Source of the DNA: Leeuwenhoekiella polynyae | GTDB taxonomy: Bacteria; Bacteroidota; Bacteroidia; Flavobacteriales; Flavobacteriaceae | Direction: 5' to 3' (one strand) | DNA: 64,000 nucleotides | Assembly: GCF_042683665.1 (NCBI RefSeq) | Contig: NZ_JBHUOO010000046.1 | Shown: positions 53,344 through 62,830 of the stretch, one piece after another | How the letters are laid out: each line of letters opens with the position of its first letter | How positions within the stretch are numbered: position 1 is the stretch's first letter | The notes under the pieces: generated by a model | Database searches by the model: none | What the model saw: the letters and a program-made list of their open reading frames with translations, nothing else | Told to the model about the DNA's origin: nothing | Program-made: the position numbers and the translations under genes

Positions 53344-56300
53344 TCATTCTTCTTCAGAGTTTTTCAATTTGCTATTCCACAATTTGATTTTGAAGTGAAG
53401 TTTTTGTTTTCGTTTTTTCACACTCTCTTGATCTTGAAGGAGGTTGATGTAGAATTTAGCACCAGCCTCATCAAAAGTGGTCTTTTTCGGTAATGAAAGT
53501 CCGTCATTTGACTTTAAATTCTTCCAAGGCACAGAAAACCAAATATTGACATAGTCATCTAGTTTGATTGTTCCTTCAGCAAAAACCTGAATTGCAGAAG
53601 ATTGAATTTCAGTCCGTGGAATAATTATTTCCCCATTTACCACTTTAAAGGTTTGATTAATAGGTCTAAACTCTAATTCTTTAAAGCGATTTTCTTTAAG
53701 TAAAACAACACTTTCCATCAAAGGTTTGTAGTTATGCAGCGTGAGGTTTTGAAGATTCAACTGCAGTTCACCATTTAGACTATCAGGATTTAGCGTTCCA
53801 TCATTATTGAGTACTCCTGTTGCAAGAAGATTCAAGTTTATTATTCCACCCAGTTTAGCTATGTCCTCTAAGTTTTTACTCCCAAAATACTCAAGACCTT
53901 CAGCAAATTTTTTAATATCTACGTTAGTTGCATCAATAGTAAGAGATACTGGTAAATTATTGGGTTCAGATATATTGGCAACAGCTTCAATATGCAATTT
54001 ACCCTCATAGAAGTCAATATTGCTTTTTTGAATTTTCAGATTTTCTTTATTGTCAAAAAGGAGGTACGTGTCAAAATCTGTCAGCCTTAAATTTTTATGA
54101 ATGAGTGTATCAATTGCAATGTTTCCCTGTGGATAATAGGAGTCATTAATGGTATTCAGAATATCCTTTAGGTTTTGAATCTTTAGGGGGTTTTTGTTTA
54201 ATCTGTCTTTATTTTTTTTTCTCGAATCAAAAAGAGTCACAACATCTGCAGTGTTGAGATAGGGGGAACTGATATCAAAAGTTGAAATGTGCTCTTCATT
54301 TTCTATTGAATTATTGATGAAATCAGAGAAATTATTAATAGATCCAGAAACACGCAATGCACTTTTACCGGGCAGGTTTATATTTAAAGTTTCGAGATTA
54401 GCAAAATCGTTATTGATCTCTAAGCGAAGACTATCTATAGGTATCTGAATATCTGCTAACGGAAAATTAACTTTAGAATCTACCAATTTTAAACTTCCTG
54501 TTGCATCTGTATTGAAAATGGCTAAGTCTGAAGCTTCCCCGTTGTACTCACCTTCAAACTCAAATTTTCCCGACTCAAATATAAAATTGATTGTTTTTAA
54601 ATAGTCATTAAGGTCAGTAGTATTGCCCGAAGCATTTGCCTTAAATTTAAAATCGAATGGGCTTTCATTACCGTTTTCAATCTTTTTTAATGATCGAATG
54701 CTTCCGGTCAGGGAAGCTTGAGAATTTTTGTAGTTGACATTGAGGTAATCTAATTTTAAAACCGAATCGTTCACAAAATAGACCGAAGCATCAACGTCTT
54801 TAGTGATCAATTCCTTGTATTTTAAAGAGTCGATATTTAGAGAAAGCTTAGGTTTTAATCTGTTGATATCTTCAAAAGCCTTTGGTAATTTTCTTAATTT
54901 TGTTTTAGAATTTGATTCTTCTTTTTTGCCTAAAGAGTTAACGACCTCAATCCACTGGTCTCCATCTACAAAAGGAGCTTCTACATTTAGATAGACACTG
55001 CCTCTTTCGTTTTGATTATTTAAAAGGATATTGGTGAAATTATTTATAGTTCCATTTAAAATAAAAGGATGCAAGGCACCCACTTCTAGCTCTACCTGAT
55101 CTAAAATGATATTAGAATTTGTAATATTTACTGATAACGAATCAAAGTCGATATCAAGCCCAGCATTAGGATAGTAGAAGTTTGCATTTTTTAACTTTAA
55201 AGTACCCTTGGCATTATCCAGAAGTTGATTAAATTTTTGAATGTTTCCGGCTACACTTCCTGAAAATTCAAAGTCACCGGCATTGATATTTACTAATTTT
55301 ATCTCAAATAAATCTTGAAAAACAGCAAGAGTACCCTGAGACTTTGCTTTAATATTAAGATGAATGGGTTGGCTGTTAGCATTATCTGTTCTAGGCACAA
55401 CTAAACTTCCATTTAAGTCGGTTTCAGATCCTTGATAATTGATGTGAAAATCATTAATGCTAATGTTCTCAGTACTTGTCAATTCAATATCTGAACTTAC
55501 ATTTTGATACTGAATTGAGTTGTAAACAACATTGTCTAAGTTGAGTTTAAATCGGGGATGAAATTTATTAAAAATAGTCGTGAGGACTTCATTTATGGTT
55601 TTACGGTCGTCCTTGCTTTTATCAGATTCCGGAATCATTTCTTTAGCTGTAGCAATGAGTTCATCTACATTCAAAGATTCAGATTTTAACTCCACATAAC
55701 TACTTGTGGGTTCCACTGGATTATTTGATATCAAAGAAGATATATTATTGAGATGGCCTGTAAAAACGAGATTCTCGCTTCTTTCAAGTTCAATGTTTAG
55801 CTCTTCTAAAAGTGATTTTTTATTATCTAAACTAAGCTTGATGGTTTTTACGGGTAATTGCAATCCATTTTTCTTCAGAACAACTTGACTATTGTTGAGT
55901 AAAAAGTTTCCTTCTGCAAAGTTGAATAGATTTTCAGGATGATCAATATCTCCGCTAAGCTTAGCATTTAAAGTAAAATCCCCTCCTTTAAAATCAAAAT
56001 TTTCATTGTTTAATACTTGGGCGATCGATTCGTTTTTACCCGCTATATTTAGATTTGCTACGACATAATTATGATACTCAGGTGTAGATTGATAATAACT
56101 ATTGTCTAAGTTTAAAACCATCCCTTTGAGATTACCAGTGACCTTATTGAAAACTATTTTGATATCTTTTTTAGTGCCTTTTAAGCTCTGAAGGCTATCA
56201 GATTCATATATCTTATTCGTTAAGTTTCCTTCAAAACTGGTATTTGAGAGCGTATAATTATCGCTAAAACTTACCGTATTATCTGTGCTTTTAAAATCGG

Positions 56301-57288
56301 CATTGATCTCTGGTGTATTTCTAAATTGAAATAAGCCATCTAGGGTGAGACTTGTCTTAATAGGTTTTTTGATTGCATACGGCGCAATCTTTTTTGCAAT
56401 GCTATCAGAAAGAAATTTGTGTAAAGAATCAAAGTGAAGCTTGTCGTTTGAAAGACTAAGGTGATAGGAAGGTTCTATTAAATCAAAGCTAGAACTCACC
56501 CTAAATTGCTCTCCATCTAATGTTAGTATAAAATCGGAAACATTTAAAACATTTGTATCTGTATCTAAGGTGAATTCAGGATTGCCTGATACTTTGGTTC
56601 TTTTTAAGAAGCTCCCTTTTTTTGTATTAAACCCCAGCTTATTGACATCAGCTTCAAAACTCAAAGAACCCTTTATAACTGATTTATTCATTTTAAGTTC
56701 ACTACGAATATTGTGAAACGCTATATCAAAATGCTTGTGAAACATACTATCCTTCGCAACATATTTTAGTTGTTTGACTCTAAATTTTGTAGCGTTAGGA
56801 TCTATCCAAGAAGGAAAAACAAAAGGAGAATTAGTATTAGAAAGATTGTTTAATTTTTGCTTTACGTGATATTCATAAGACTTATCAGAGACTACTTCAG
56901 AATAAATAGAAACACTATCAATATTTATGCGCTTAAATTGAAAGTCTCCGCGAATAAGATCACGAGTACTAATCGTCACTAAGGCTTTATCAATAAAAAT
57001 TGATTTCCTTTTAAAAGTAATAGAATCCTTTTCACTTTGAAAAATGTTGTTGATCGTAAAACCAACATTGGGAAAACCGGTTAAAAAAGTAGCCTCTACA
57101 TCACCAATTTTTAAAGTTCCCTCTTGATTGGCGTTATACCATTCCTGTAAACCATCTATAATTAAATTTCGACTTTGCCATCCTAAGGTGAATAGACCTA
57201 TTGGTACCAAAATTATAAGTCCCAAAATAAGTCCAAAATAACGCTTGCGTTTGGTTGATTTCTTTTTCTGTTTATCAGGTTTTGTCAA
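53344..57288 (-). CDS. Large AsmA-family-like membrane-anchored protein
   Basis: 1314 residues starting at TTG 57286-57288; no in-frame ATG is available. A basic N-terminus (KKKSTKRKRYF) precedes one membrane helix (LILGLIILVPIGLFTLGW), then a very long periplasmic region of repeated beta-strands with segments such as LIDGLQEWY-type N-domain, DFEFSGSVAGNIQKFNQLL, GKFEFEGEYNG and GIINLNLLATGVLN, and an AsmA-like C-terminus (NGEIIIPRTEIQSSAIQVFAEGTIKLDDYVNIWFSVP in parts). AsmA/TamB-like proteins bridge inner and outer membranes and move phospholipids. The length exceeds E. coli AsmA (~617) about twofold. Confidence 0.87.
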   Translation of the reverse strand: MTKPDKQKKKSTKRKRYFGLILGLIILVPIGLFTLGWQSRNLIIDGLQEWYNANQEGTLKIGDVEATFLTGFPNVGFTINNIFQSEKDSITFKRKSIFIDKALVTISTRDLIRGDFQFKRINIDSVSIYSEVVSDKSYEYHVKQKLNNLSNTNSPFVFPSWIDPNATKFRVKQLKYVAKDSMFHKHFDIAFHNIRSELKMNKSVIKGSLSFEADVNKLGFNTKKGSFLKRTKVSGNPEFTLDTDTNVLNVSDFILTLDGEQFRVSSSFDLIEPSYHLSLSNDKLHFDSLHKFLSDSIAKKIAPYAIKKPIKTSLTLDGLFQFRNTPEINADFKSTDNTVSFSDNYTLSNTSFEGNLTNKIYESDSLQSLKGTKKDIKIVFNKVTGNLKGMVLNLDNSYYQSTPEYHNYVVANLNIAGKNESIAQVLNNENFDFKGGDFTLNAKLSGDIDHPENLFNFAEGNFLLNNSQVVLKKNGLQLPVKTIKLSLDNKKSLLEELNIELERSENLVFTGHLNNISSLISNNPVEPTSSYVELKSESLNVDELIATAKEMIPESDKSKDDRKTINEVLTTIFNKFHPRFKLNLDNVVYNSIQYQNVSSDIELTSTENISINDFHINYQGSETDLNGSLVVPRTDNANSQPIHLNIKAKSQGTLAVFQDLFEIKLVNINAGDFEFSGSVAGNIQKFNQLLDNAKGTLKLKNANFYYPNAGLDIDFDSLSVNITNSNIILDQVELEVGALHPFILNGTINNFTNILLNNQNERGSVYLNVEAPFVDGDQWIEVVNSLGKKEESNSKTKLRKLPKAFEDINRLKPKLSLNIDSLKYKELITKDVDASVYFVNDSVLKLDYLNVNYKNSQASLTGSIRSLKKIENGNESPFDFKFKANASGNTTDLNDYLKTINFIFESGKFEFEGEYNGEASDLAIFNTDATGSLKLVDSKVNFPLADIQIPIDSLRLEINNDFANLETLNINLPGKSALRVSGSINNFSDFINNSIENEEHISTFDISSPYLNTADVVTLFDSRKKNKDRLNKNPLKIQNLKDILNTINDSYYPQGNIAIDTLIHKNLRLTDFDTYLLFDNKENLKIQKSNIDFYEGKLHIEAVANISEPNNLPVSLTIDATNVDIKKFAEGLEYFGSKNLEDIAKLGGIINLNLLATGVLNNDGTLNPDSLNGELQLNLQNLTLHNYKPLMESVVLLKENRFKELEFRPINQTFKVVNGEIIIPRTEIQSSAIQVFAEGTIKLDDYVNIWFSVPWKNLKSNDGLSLPKKTTFDEAGAKFYINLLQDQESVKKRKQKLHFKIKLWNSKLKNSEEE

Positions 57289-57826
57289 CTGTATTTTGAT
57301 TGAAAATAAGAAATTAATGATTCTGTAGCACTTTCTATTGATGAGAAAACATCTGCTGCATAGGGAATATCAAAAATAGGCTAGAATTGTATGGAAGTCG
57401 ATAAATTAATTCTAAAGAATTGTCAAATGTTTCATTTAGTGTGAAAGCTTACATGTTTTTAAAGCATTCATCTCTGTTATAAACCATATTTTTTATATTC
57501 ATTTTACTCGATAATCGAGATTAAATGCTCCGAGACTTGCCTCGTTCTAAAAATGTATTGTTCAGTTTAGTGCTTCTTGGACCTGCCTTTGTCGGCCAGA
57601 TAGGCTTACCCTTAGTAGTTTACTTTAATTTTAAAGTATGATATAAAGTTGGTATAAATAGAAGGTTATCACTTTTCCAAATCCACAAGATGCATAGTCA
57701 AATCTATTAATAGTGATTTTGGTGATTGGCAACTTCTCAAATCTCACTACTAAAATTAAAAACCTGACATATATCATATTTTAAACGGTAGCTACTTTTC
57801 ATCTTTGGGTATTAAACTAAAAATAA
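57289..57826. other. Divergent intergenic region carrying the second structured repeat
   Basis: 538 bp without a gene. It holds repeat copy 2 (57502-57580) and a minus-strand -7-like box TATTTTTG (57378-57371) that could serve the AsmA-like gene. The plus-strand CATCTTTG just before 57827 is one base off a -7 box. Confidence 0.5.
57502..57580. repeat. Structured dispersed repeat, copy 2
   Basis: Aligned with 35785-35880, it shares TTTTACTCGATAATCGAGATT, TAAATGCT, CTAAAAATxTATT and TTCAGTTTA, in the same order. The second hairpin keeps its stem (CGAG/CTCG) while the enclosed bases differ (ACTTGC here, AATTTT in copy 1), which suggests selection on structure. It lies in a divergent intergenic region, as does copy 1. 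Confidence 0.7.
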
Positions 57827-59623
57827 ATGAAAAACGCCATATCCCCACATCAATTTCATATCCCGGTAATGGGCATTGCTTACACCATAGACACACCGTT
57901 AAAAGTGGCGCATTTTGGAATAAATTCTTCCATTTCAATTATTGAAGATCACCTTATCGAAAAAATGCGTGCGTATTATTACAAATTGAACAACGAGCCT
58001 TTTAAGCCTATAAGCAAAAAAGAACCTGATTTTAGAGCCAAACGGATAACTGATTATTTGAATCTGATTGGTGAAGAAGTGAAAAAGAAGGTAGAAGAGA
58101 TGAAAACCGCTGCTTTTTCAGGCACTTCAGAAATTACCAAGTATTTCGAAATGCTGCCTGAAGTTTCTGACTTAAAACAGAAATACCTTAAATTTCTTCA
58201 GCTAACTGATCCTTCAGAAAAAGAAAATCTGGAAACTGAGTTGAGAAAAGAGGTTACACCCGGTGCGATTGAAGTCAATATTATGACGAAGATTGATAGC
58301 GATCAAATCGATGAAAACAAAGAAGTTATAGAAAATGGATCTGATGCCTTACAGGCTTTAAAAGGGTATGCAGAAAGTAATTTAGAGAATTCAACCCTAG
58401 TTTTTTCAGCAGGAATGAATCCAAGATTATTTAATTATCTGTCTTCTTTTACAACCTTTCATCCCGATAGCAACGGAAAATTCAACAAAGCCATCGCTAT
58501 AAAAGTCAGCGATTACCGTTCGGCTTTAATTCAGGGAAAATACCTCGCCAAACGTGGTATTTGGGTAAGTGAATTTAGAATCGAATCAGGCCTAAATTGC
58601 GGTGGTCACGCTTTTGCAACTGATGGTTATTTAATGGGCCCGATAATGGAAGAATTTAAGCAGAATAAAGCTGAATTACAATCAGAATTATCGGCACTTT
58701 ACCGAAGTGTTATTACTGAAGAAGCTGAAACTTTTGAATTACCCGAAATAAAGATTACCGTTCAGGGTGGAATCGGAACTTTTGAAGAAAACAACTTGTT
58801 GAAAGATTATTTTCAGGCTGATGCGACCGGTTGGGGATCCCCATTTTTACTGTGTCCGGAAGTAACTAATGTCGATGAGGAAACCCTAAGGAAACTTCAA
58901 AAATCGAAAGAAGAAGATATTGTTTTAAGCCATAGTTCTCCATTGGGAGTTCGGTTTAATTACCTGAAGGGAGCTAGCGGAGAAGAATTCCGAAGAAAAA
59001 ATATTTTAAGAAATAAACCCGGCAGTTCGTGCCCCGAGAAATTATTAGAATCGAATACGGAATTTACCGAAAAACCGATTTGTACCGCTTCGCATAAATA
59101 TCAAAAATTGAAACTGAAGCAAATTCAACATTCCGATTTATCGAGTACTGAAAAGGCAAAGCAAGCTGATCTGTTGTTTCAGAAAGAATGTTTATGTACC
59201 GGTTTGTGCAATAGTGTCGCTAAAAATTACAATTTCAGTTTTGTAAAGAAAATGGATTTTGTGACCGTTTGTCCCGGTCCAAATTTGGCCTATTTCTCGG
59301 GTAACTATTCTTTAAAAGAACTCACCGATCATATTTATGGACGAAAGAATGTGCTAAGCGGTTACCGTCCACATGTATTTATTAAAGAACTGCAATTGTA
59401 TATCAATTACTTAAAGGAACTTGTAGACAGCACCGATTTTTCGAATAAACGAGAAGCAAAAAAGTTTACCCGATTTACACAAAATCTGGAAGAAGGCATT
59501 GACTATTACAAGAATTTATTTTTCAAAAAGGTAATCAAAGAACGCCAGTTTTTAACCGATCTGCTGGTTTGCGAAAACCGAATTTTAGAAATCAACCAGC
59601 AGGTTGAAGTGCTTAGCTATTAG
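57827..59623 (+). CDS. Conserved cysteine-rich protein, possible flavin TIM barrel
   Basis: 598 residues, no signal peptide, so probably cytoplasmic. I recall no characterised homologue. The central part resembles nitronate-monooxygenase/IMP-dehydrogenase-like FMN barrels: MGIAYTIDTPLKVAHFGI near the N-terminus, SGLNCGGHAFATDG (Cys 258, His 261) where such enzymes have xAGGHxG, and ITVQGGIGTFEEN (312-323) followed by ADATGWGSPFLLCPE, like the phosphate-binding GGI...GADGVQxGTxF end. The C-terminal half has eight cysteines in all counted with these (258, 343, 402, 419, 455, 457, 461, 482), including CLCTGLC, which could bind iron-sulphur or zinc. It stands alone. Flavoenzyme assignment is inference. 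Confidence 0.75.
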   Translation: MKNAISPHQFHIPVMGIAYTIDTPLKVAHFGINSSISIIEDHLIEKMRAYYYKLNNEPFKPISKKEPDFRAKRITDYLNLIGEEVKKKVEEMKTAAFSGTSEITKYFEMLPEVSDLKQKYLKFLQLTDPSEKENLETELRKEVTPGAIEVNIMTKIDSDQIDENKEVIENGSDALQALKGYAESNLENSTLVFSAGMNPRLFNYLSSFTTFHPDSNGKFNKAIAIKVSDYRSALIQGKYLAKRGIWVSEFRIESGLNCGGHAFATDGYLMGPIMEEFKQNKAELQSELSALYRSVITEEAETFELPEIKITVQGGIGTFEENNLLKDYFQADATGWGSPFLLCPEVTNVDEETLRKLQKSKEEDIVLSHSSPLGVRFNYLKGASGEEFRRKNILRNKPGSSCPEKLLESNTEFTEKPICTASHKYQKLKLKQIQHSDLSSTEKAKQADLLFQKECLCTGLCNSVAKNYNFSFVKKMDFVTVCPGPNLAYFSGNYSLKELTDHIYGRKNVLSGYRPHVFIKELQLYINYLKELVDSTDFSNKREAKKFTRFTQNLEEGIDYYKNLFFKKVIKERQFLTDLLVCENRILEINQQVEVLSY

Positions 59624-59947
59624 ATAGCTTTGCTTTTAGAAATTTAAATATAGATAATAGGGCGCTTTACTTTTAGAGAATAGAAACTGGACTTTATAGT
59701 AAACATGTTATCTTGTAGTCTTGCTCATTTCACGCCATACCTCCCTGCAGTTTAGTGCCAGTCTAAACCTGTTTTATCGTAAACAAAATCAGAGAATCAT
59801 TGAGTTTTTAAACATTTCATAACCAAATAATCTATTAAAAGTTAAGCTTTTGTTTGTCCGAAATTCTCTAGTTTTAATATGATTTATAGAGAGCAGGCCA
59901 TTCCCAGTGAAGTAAACCTCTGCATTTTCATTTCAGTGCAGAGTAGT
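59624..59947. other. Intergenic region, nothing firm recognised
   Basis: About 324 bp. It contains a short CAGTTTAGTGC match to the repeat linker (near 59748) and a small hairpin (TCTGCA/TGCAGA, about 59920-59943) beyond the stop of the broken cytochrome gene; neither is strong evidence of a functional element. Confidence 0.4.
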
Positions 59948-61018
59948 TTATTTTTTATCAGGTTCTAGTAAAAAACTTACAATAGCATCCATTTCCTCTT
60001 TAGATAATGCTCCGCCATAAGCCGGCATGTTTTCGGCACCGTTTACAATTCTAATGATAATCTGTTCTTTGGTCAATCTATTTTGAACTTTGGTAAGTTC
60101 CGGTCCACGTATACCACCCTGATCACCAATTTTATGGCAGTAGAGACAACCTACGGTGTTAAAAAGTTCTATGCCTTTCTCTATTTTTTTAGAAGTCTTA
60201 GGTACCGTAGTATATTTAGATAAAGGTTTGGCATCAAAACGCGGTGACTAGGGTGCTTTAATTCCTATATACCACAAGGAACAAATGGAAAGTATGATAA
60301 AAGTAACACCGGCTATTGCCCAAGGTCTTCGCAACGGGTGCCGTTCACCTTTGTTTGATAAGAAAGGAATGGAAAAAAGCAAAAAACCTCCCAATAGAGG
60401 CCCCAAAAACATAACATACGATTCTATTTGTCGAGGCATTAACGCAAAAAGCGCGAATATCCAGGTAAAATACCAATCGGGTTTGGGATCGGCATTTACA
60501 TTGGTCAAGTCGGGTTCTGAGGTAAGTGCAGGAGCACCAATAAACCAAGCGAGACAAACCAGTATAAGGAATACCAAAGCGCTAAATACAGCATCACGCC
60601 AGATGGCATCTGGAAAAAGAGGAACCCCTTTTTTCATCAGCATGTCTTCATACCATTTTCTATAGGTTTTTGGTTTTAGAAGTTTGCCAACTTTAGGAGG
60701 TTCTGAGATCCCATTTTTAAATACAAGGTATAAATGATAAGTAACGATTAAAAATAATAATGCCGGGAATAAGAATACATGCATCGCAAAGAAACGATTG
60801 AGTGTTTCTCCACCTATGGTATCTCCACCCAATAAAAAATAAGCAATAGAATCGCCTATTAAGGGTATTCTTCCCATTTGCTCTGCAGCGACCACTGCAG
60901 ACCATACTCCGTTATTATCCCATCGTAATAATTGTCCTGTAAACGCCATAACTATGGTGATGACCATAAGTACCACTCCCGTAATCCAGCTCATTTCCCA
61001 CTTGGAAAACCTAAGTGA
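59948..61018 (-). pseudogene. Broken cytochrome b-cytochrome c fusion gene (bc-complex type)
   Basis: On the minus strand a 248-codon frame (ATG 60994) encodes the later helices of cytochrome b: TGVVLMVITIVMAFTGQLLRWD, FFAMHVFLFPALLFLIVTYHLYLVF (His ligands), PDWYFTWIFALFALMP. It ends at TAG 60248-60250, but the same frame continues without any other break as SPRFDAKPLSKYT and a c-type cytochrome domain with CLYCH, GPELTKVQNRLT, MPAYGGALSKEEMDAIVSFL, to TAA at 59948. The intact family is one fused polypeptide, so TAG looks like a nonsense change (TGG to TAG). The N-terminal helices with the first heme ligands are also missing; a stop lies at 61019. Two independent lesions make a functional product unlikely. 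The 248-codon frame alone could still be annotated as a gene. Confidence 0.82.
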
Positions 61019-61064
61019 TTATTGTAATTTTTGTTTATTTCTGAAATTATTCAAAATCAGATAT

Positions 61065-61093
61065 CTTGCACGTTTTAAGTATGACTATTTTTG
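61065..61093 (+). promoter_or_regulatory. Promoter of the MtfA-like peptidase gene
   Basis: CTTG (61065-61068) is followed after 17 bp by TATTTTTG (61086-61093), an exact TAnnTTTG match, 30 bp before ATG 61124. Confidence 0.45.
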
Positions 61094-61123
61094 ATCCAAC
61101 GTTTTCTATTTGAGAATATCTCT

Positions 61124-61894
61124 ATGAACTACATAATTATAGTGGTTGCATTGCTTTTGTTGGCCTTTGCAATTATTACACTAAGCAGGCAGCAAAAGCG
61201 AAAAGCCGCTACATTTCCACCTGGCTGGCATAATTTATTATGTCAACACGTTCACTTTTATGACCAGCTCACCGCTACAGAACAGAAGCGTTTTCAAAAG
61301 CGGATGATGCAATTTTTGAGTGAAGTTTATATAGAAAGTATTGATTTTGAGTTAGAAGATCTTGACAAATTATTAGTAGCCGCAAGTGCTATTATTCCTG
61401 TTTTCGCATTTCCCGACTGGCATTATATTAATCTGAGTACCGTGCTTATATATCCAGATCATTTTAACGATGATCTAAATTTTGGACATAAAGATGAACA
61501 GAAACATATTGCCGGGATGGTAGGTTCAGGACGCTTCAATCATCAGATGATACTCTCACGAAAAGCACTTCATGAAGGTTTTGATAAAAAATCAGATCTG
61601 CACAATACTGGCATTCACGAGTTCGTACACTTGATAGATATGACAGATGGTGTCGCAGATGGTACCCCCGAGCGACTTATTGCTCACTCGTATAGTATTC
61701 CCTGGCTAAAATTAATTCATAGAGAAATGGAGGCCATTAATGACAATAAATCTGATATACGCAGTTACGGAGGCACTAATGAAGCGGAGTTTTTTGCGGT
61801 AGCTTCAGAATATTTTTTCGAAAATCCCATTTTGCTTAAAAAGAACCATCCAGAACTCTATGAAATGCTTAGCGCGTGTTTTCATAAAAAATAA
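61124..61894 (+). CDS. MtfA-like zinc peptidase (M90 family)
   Basis: 256 residues from ATG 61124; the longer frame begins at TTG 61091, overlapping the promoter. It has an N-terminal membrane helix (YIIIVVALLLLAFAIITL), then the MtfA domain: FPPGWHNLLCQHVHFYDQL, the zinc-binding HEFVHLID with the third ligand expected in EAEFFAVASEYFF. E. coli MtfA is a cytosolic peptidase regulating the glucose repressor Mlc; membrane-anchored forms are common in Bacteroidota. Monocistronic. Confidence 0.9.
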   Translation: MNYIIIVVALLLLAFAIITLSRQQKRKAATFPPGWHNLLCQHVHFYDQLTATEQKRFQKRMMQFLSEVYIESIDFELEDLDKLLVAASAIIPVFAFPDWHYINLSTVLIYPDHFNDDLNFGHKDEQKHIAGMVGSGRFNHQMILSRKALHEGFDKKSDLHNTGIHEFVHLIDMTDGVADGTPERLIAHSYSIPWLKLIHREMEAINDNKSDIRSYGGTNEAEFFAVASEYFFENPILLKKNHPELYEMLSACFHKK

Positions 61895-61948
61895 CTGGAT
61901 GGATTTTGGTATAGAATAGAATGTTCTGTAATCTAAAATTTATTGTGA

Positions 61949-62812
61949 TTATTTAATTGCTGAATAAGCCTTTGCAGTTTGCTTGGAAGTACCTAAACCT
62001 TCGATACCCAATTCAACTACATCGCCCGGTTTGAGGTAGCGTGGTGGCTTAAAGCCCATTCCTACACCAAAAGGAGTTCCGGTTGAAATGACATCTCCCG
62101 GAAGTAGGGTCATAAACTGGCTGATGTAGCTCACCACCTGCTGCACATTAAATACAAAATCTGAAGTATTGCTGTTTTGCAATTCCTCACCATTCAATTT
62201 TAGCCACAGGTTGAGGTTGTTAGGATCTTTGATTTCGTCTTTGGTCGCTATAAAAGGACCTAAAGGCGCAAAGGTGTCGCAGCTTTTTCCCTTTACCCAT
62301 TGCCCGGCACGTTCGATCTGAAAGGCACGTTCGCTGTAATCGTTGTGTAGGGTATAACCTGCTACATAATCTAAAGCTTCGGCTTCACTCACATAAGAGG
62401 CTTTTTTGCCGATTACCACAGCGAGTTCAACCTCCCAATCTGTCTTTTCACTTCCCTTGGGAATGATCACATCGTCATTGGGACCCACAATTGCCGAGGT
62501 CGCTTTAAAGAACAAAATGGGTTCTTTAGGGACTTCCATCCCGGTTTCTTTAGCGTGAGAAACGTAATTAAGACCAATGCATACAATTTTTGATGGCCGC
62601 ATCAGAGGTGCTCCCAGACGGGTTTCTGCGGAAACTTCCGGACAATTGTCCAGTTCTTTGCTTAACCATGTATTGAGTCGGTCAAGACCATTTGTTTCAA
62701 AAAATGCTTCGGTGTAATCTTCACCAAAACCCGATACATCTATGCGTTTTCCGGAGTCTAAAAGCACTCCCGGTTTTTCATTTCCGGCTTCGCCGAAACG
62801 TATTAATTTCAT
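61949..62812 (-). CDS. Fumarylacetoacetate-hydrolase-family enzyme, probably 2,4-diketo-3-deoxy-L-fuconate hydrolase
   Basis: 287 residues. N-terminal cap domain (MKLIRFGEAGNEKPGVLLD), then the FAH catalytic domain: IVCIGLNYVSHAKETG, FFKATSAIVGPNDDVIIP, TDWEVELAVVIGKKAS (Glu metal ligands), TLHNDYSERAFQ, GQWVKGKSCDTFAPLGP and GDVISTGTPFGVGMGF. It lies 18 bp after an SDR gene that lies next to an alpha-L-fucosidase gene, as in the non-phosphorylated L-fucose pathway, where it would split 2,4-diketo-3-deoxy-L-fuconate. Related members act in rhamnose or homogentisate pathways; the context favours fucose. Confidence 0.85.
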   Translation of the reverse strand: MKLIRFGEAGNEKPGVLLDSGKRIDVSGFGEDYTEAFFETNGLDRLNTWLSKELDNCPEVSAETRLGAPLMRPSKIVCIGLNYVSHAKETGMEVPKEPILFFKATSAIVGPNDDVIIPKGSEKTDWEVELAVVIGKKASYVSEAEALDYVAGYTLHNDYSERAFQIERAGQWVKGKSCDTFAPLGPFIATKDEIKDPNNLNLWLKLNGEELQNSNTSDFVFNVQQVVSYISQFMTLLPGDVISTGTPFGVGMGFKPPRYLKPGDVVELGIEGLGTSKQTAKAYSAIK

Positions 62813-62830
62813 AATCTTCCAGTTAAAAAG

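Noticed and set aside
59701..59780. Third degenerate copy of the structured repeat
   Set aside because: Only CAGTTTAGTGC is shared with the linker of the element; the diagnostic CTCGATAATCGAG and CGAG/CTCG hairpins are absent.
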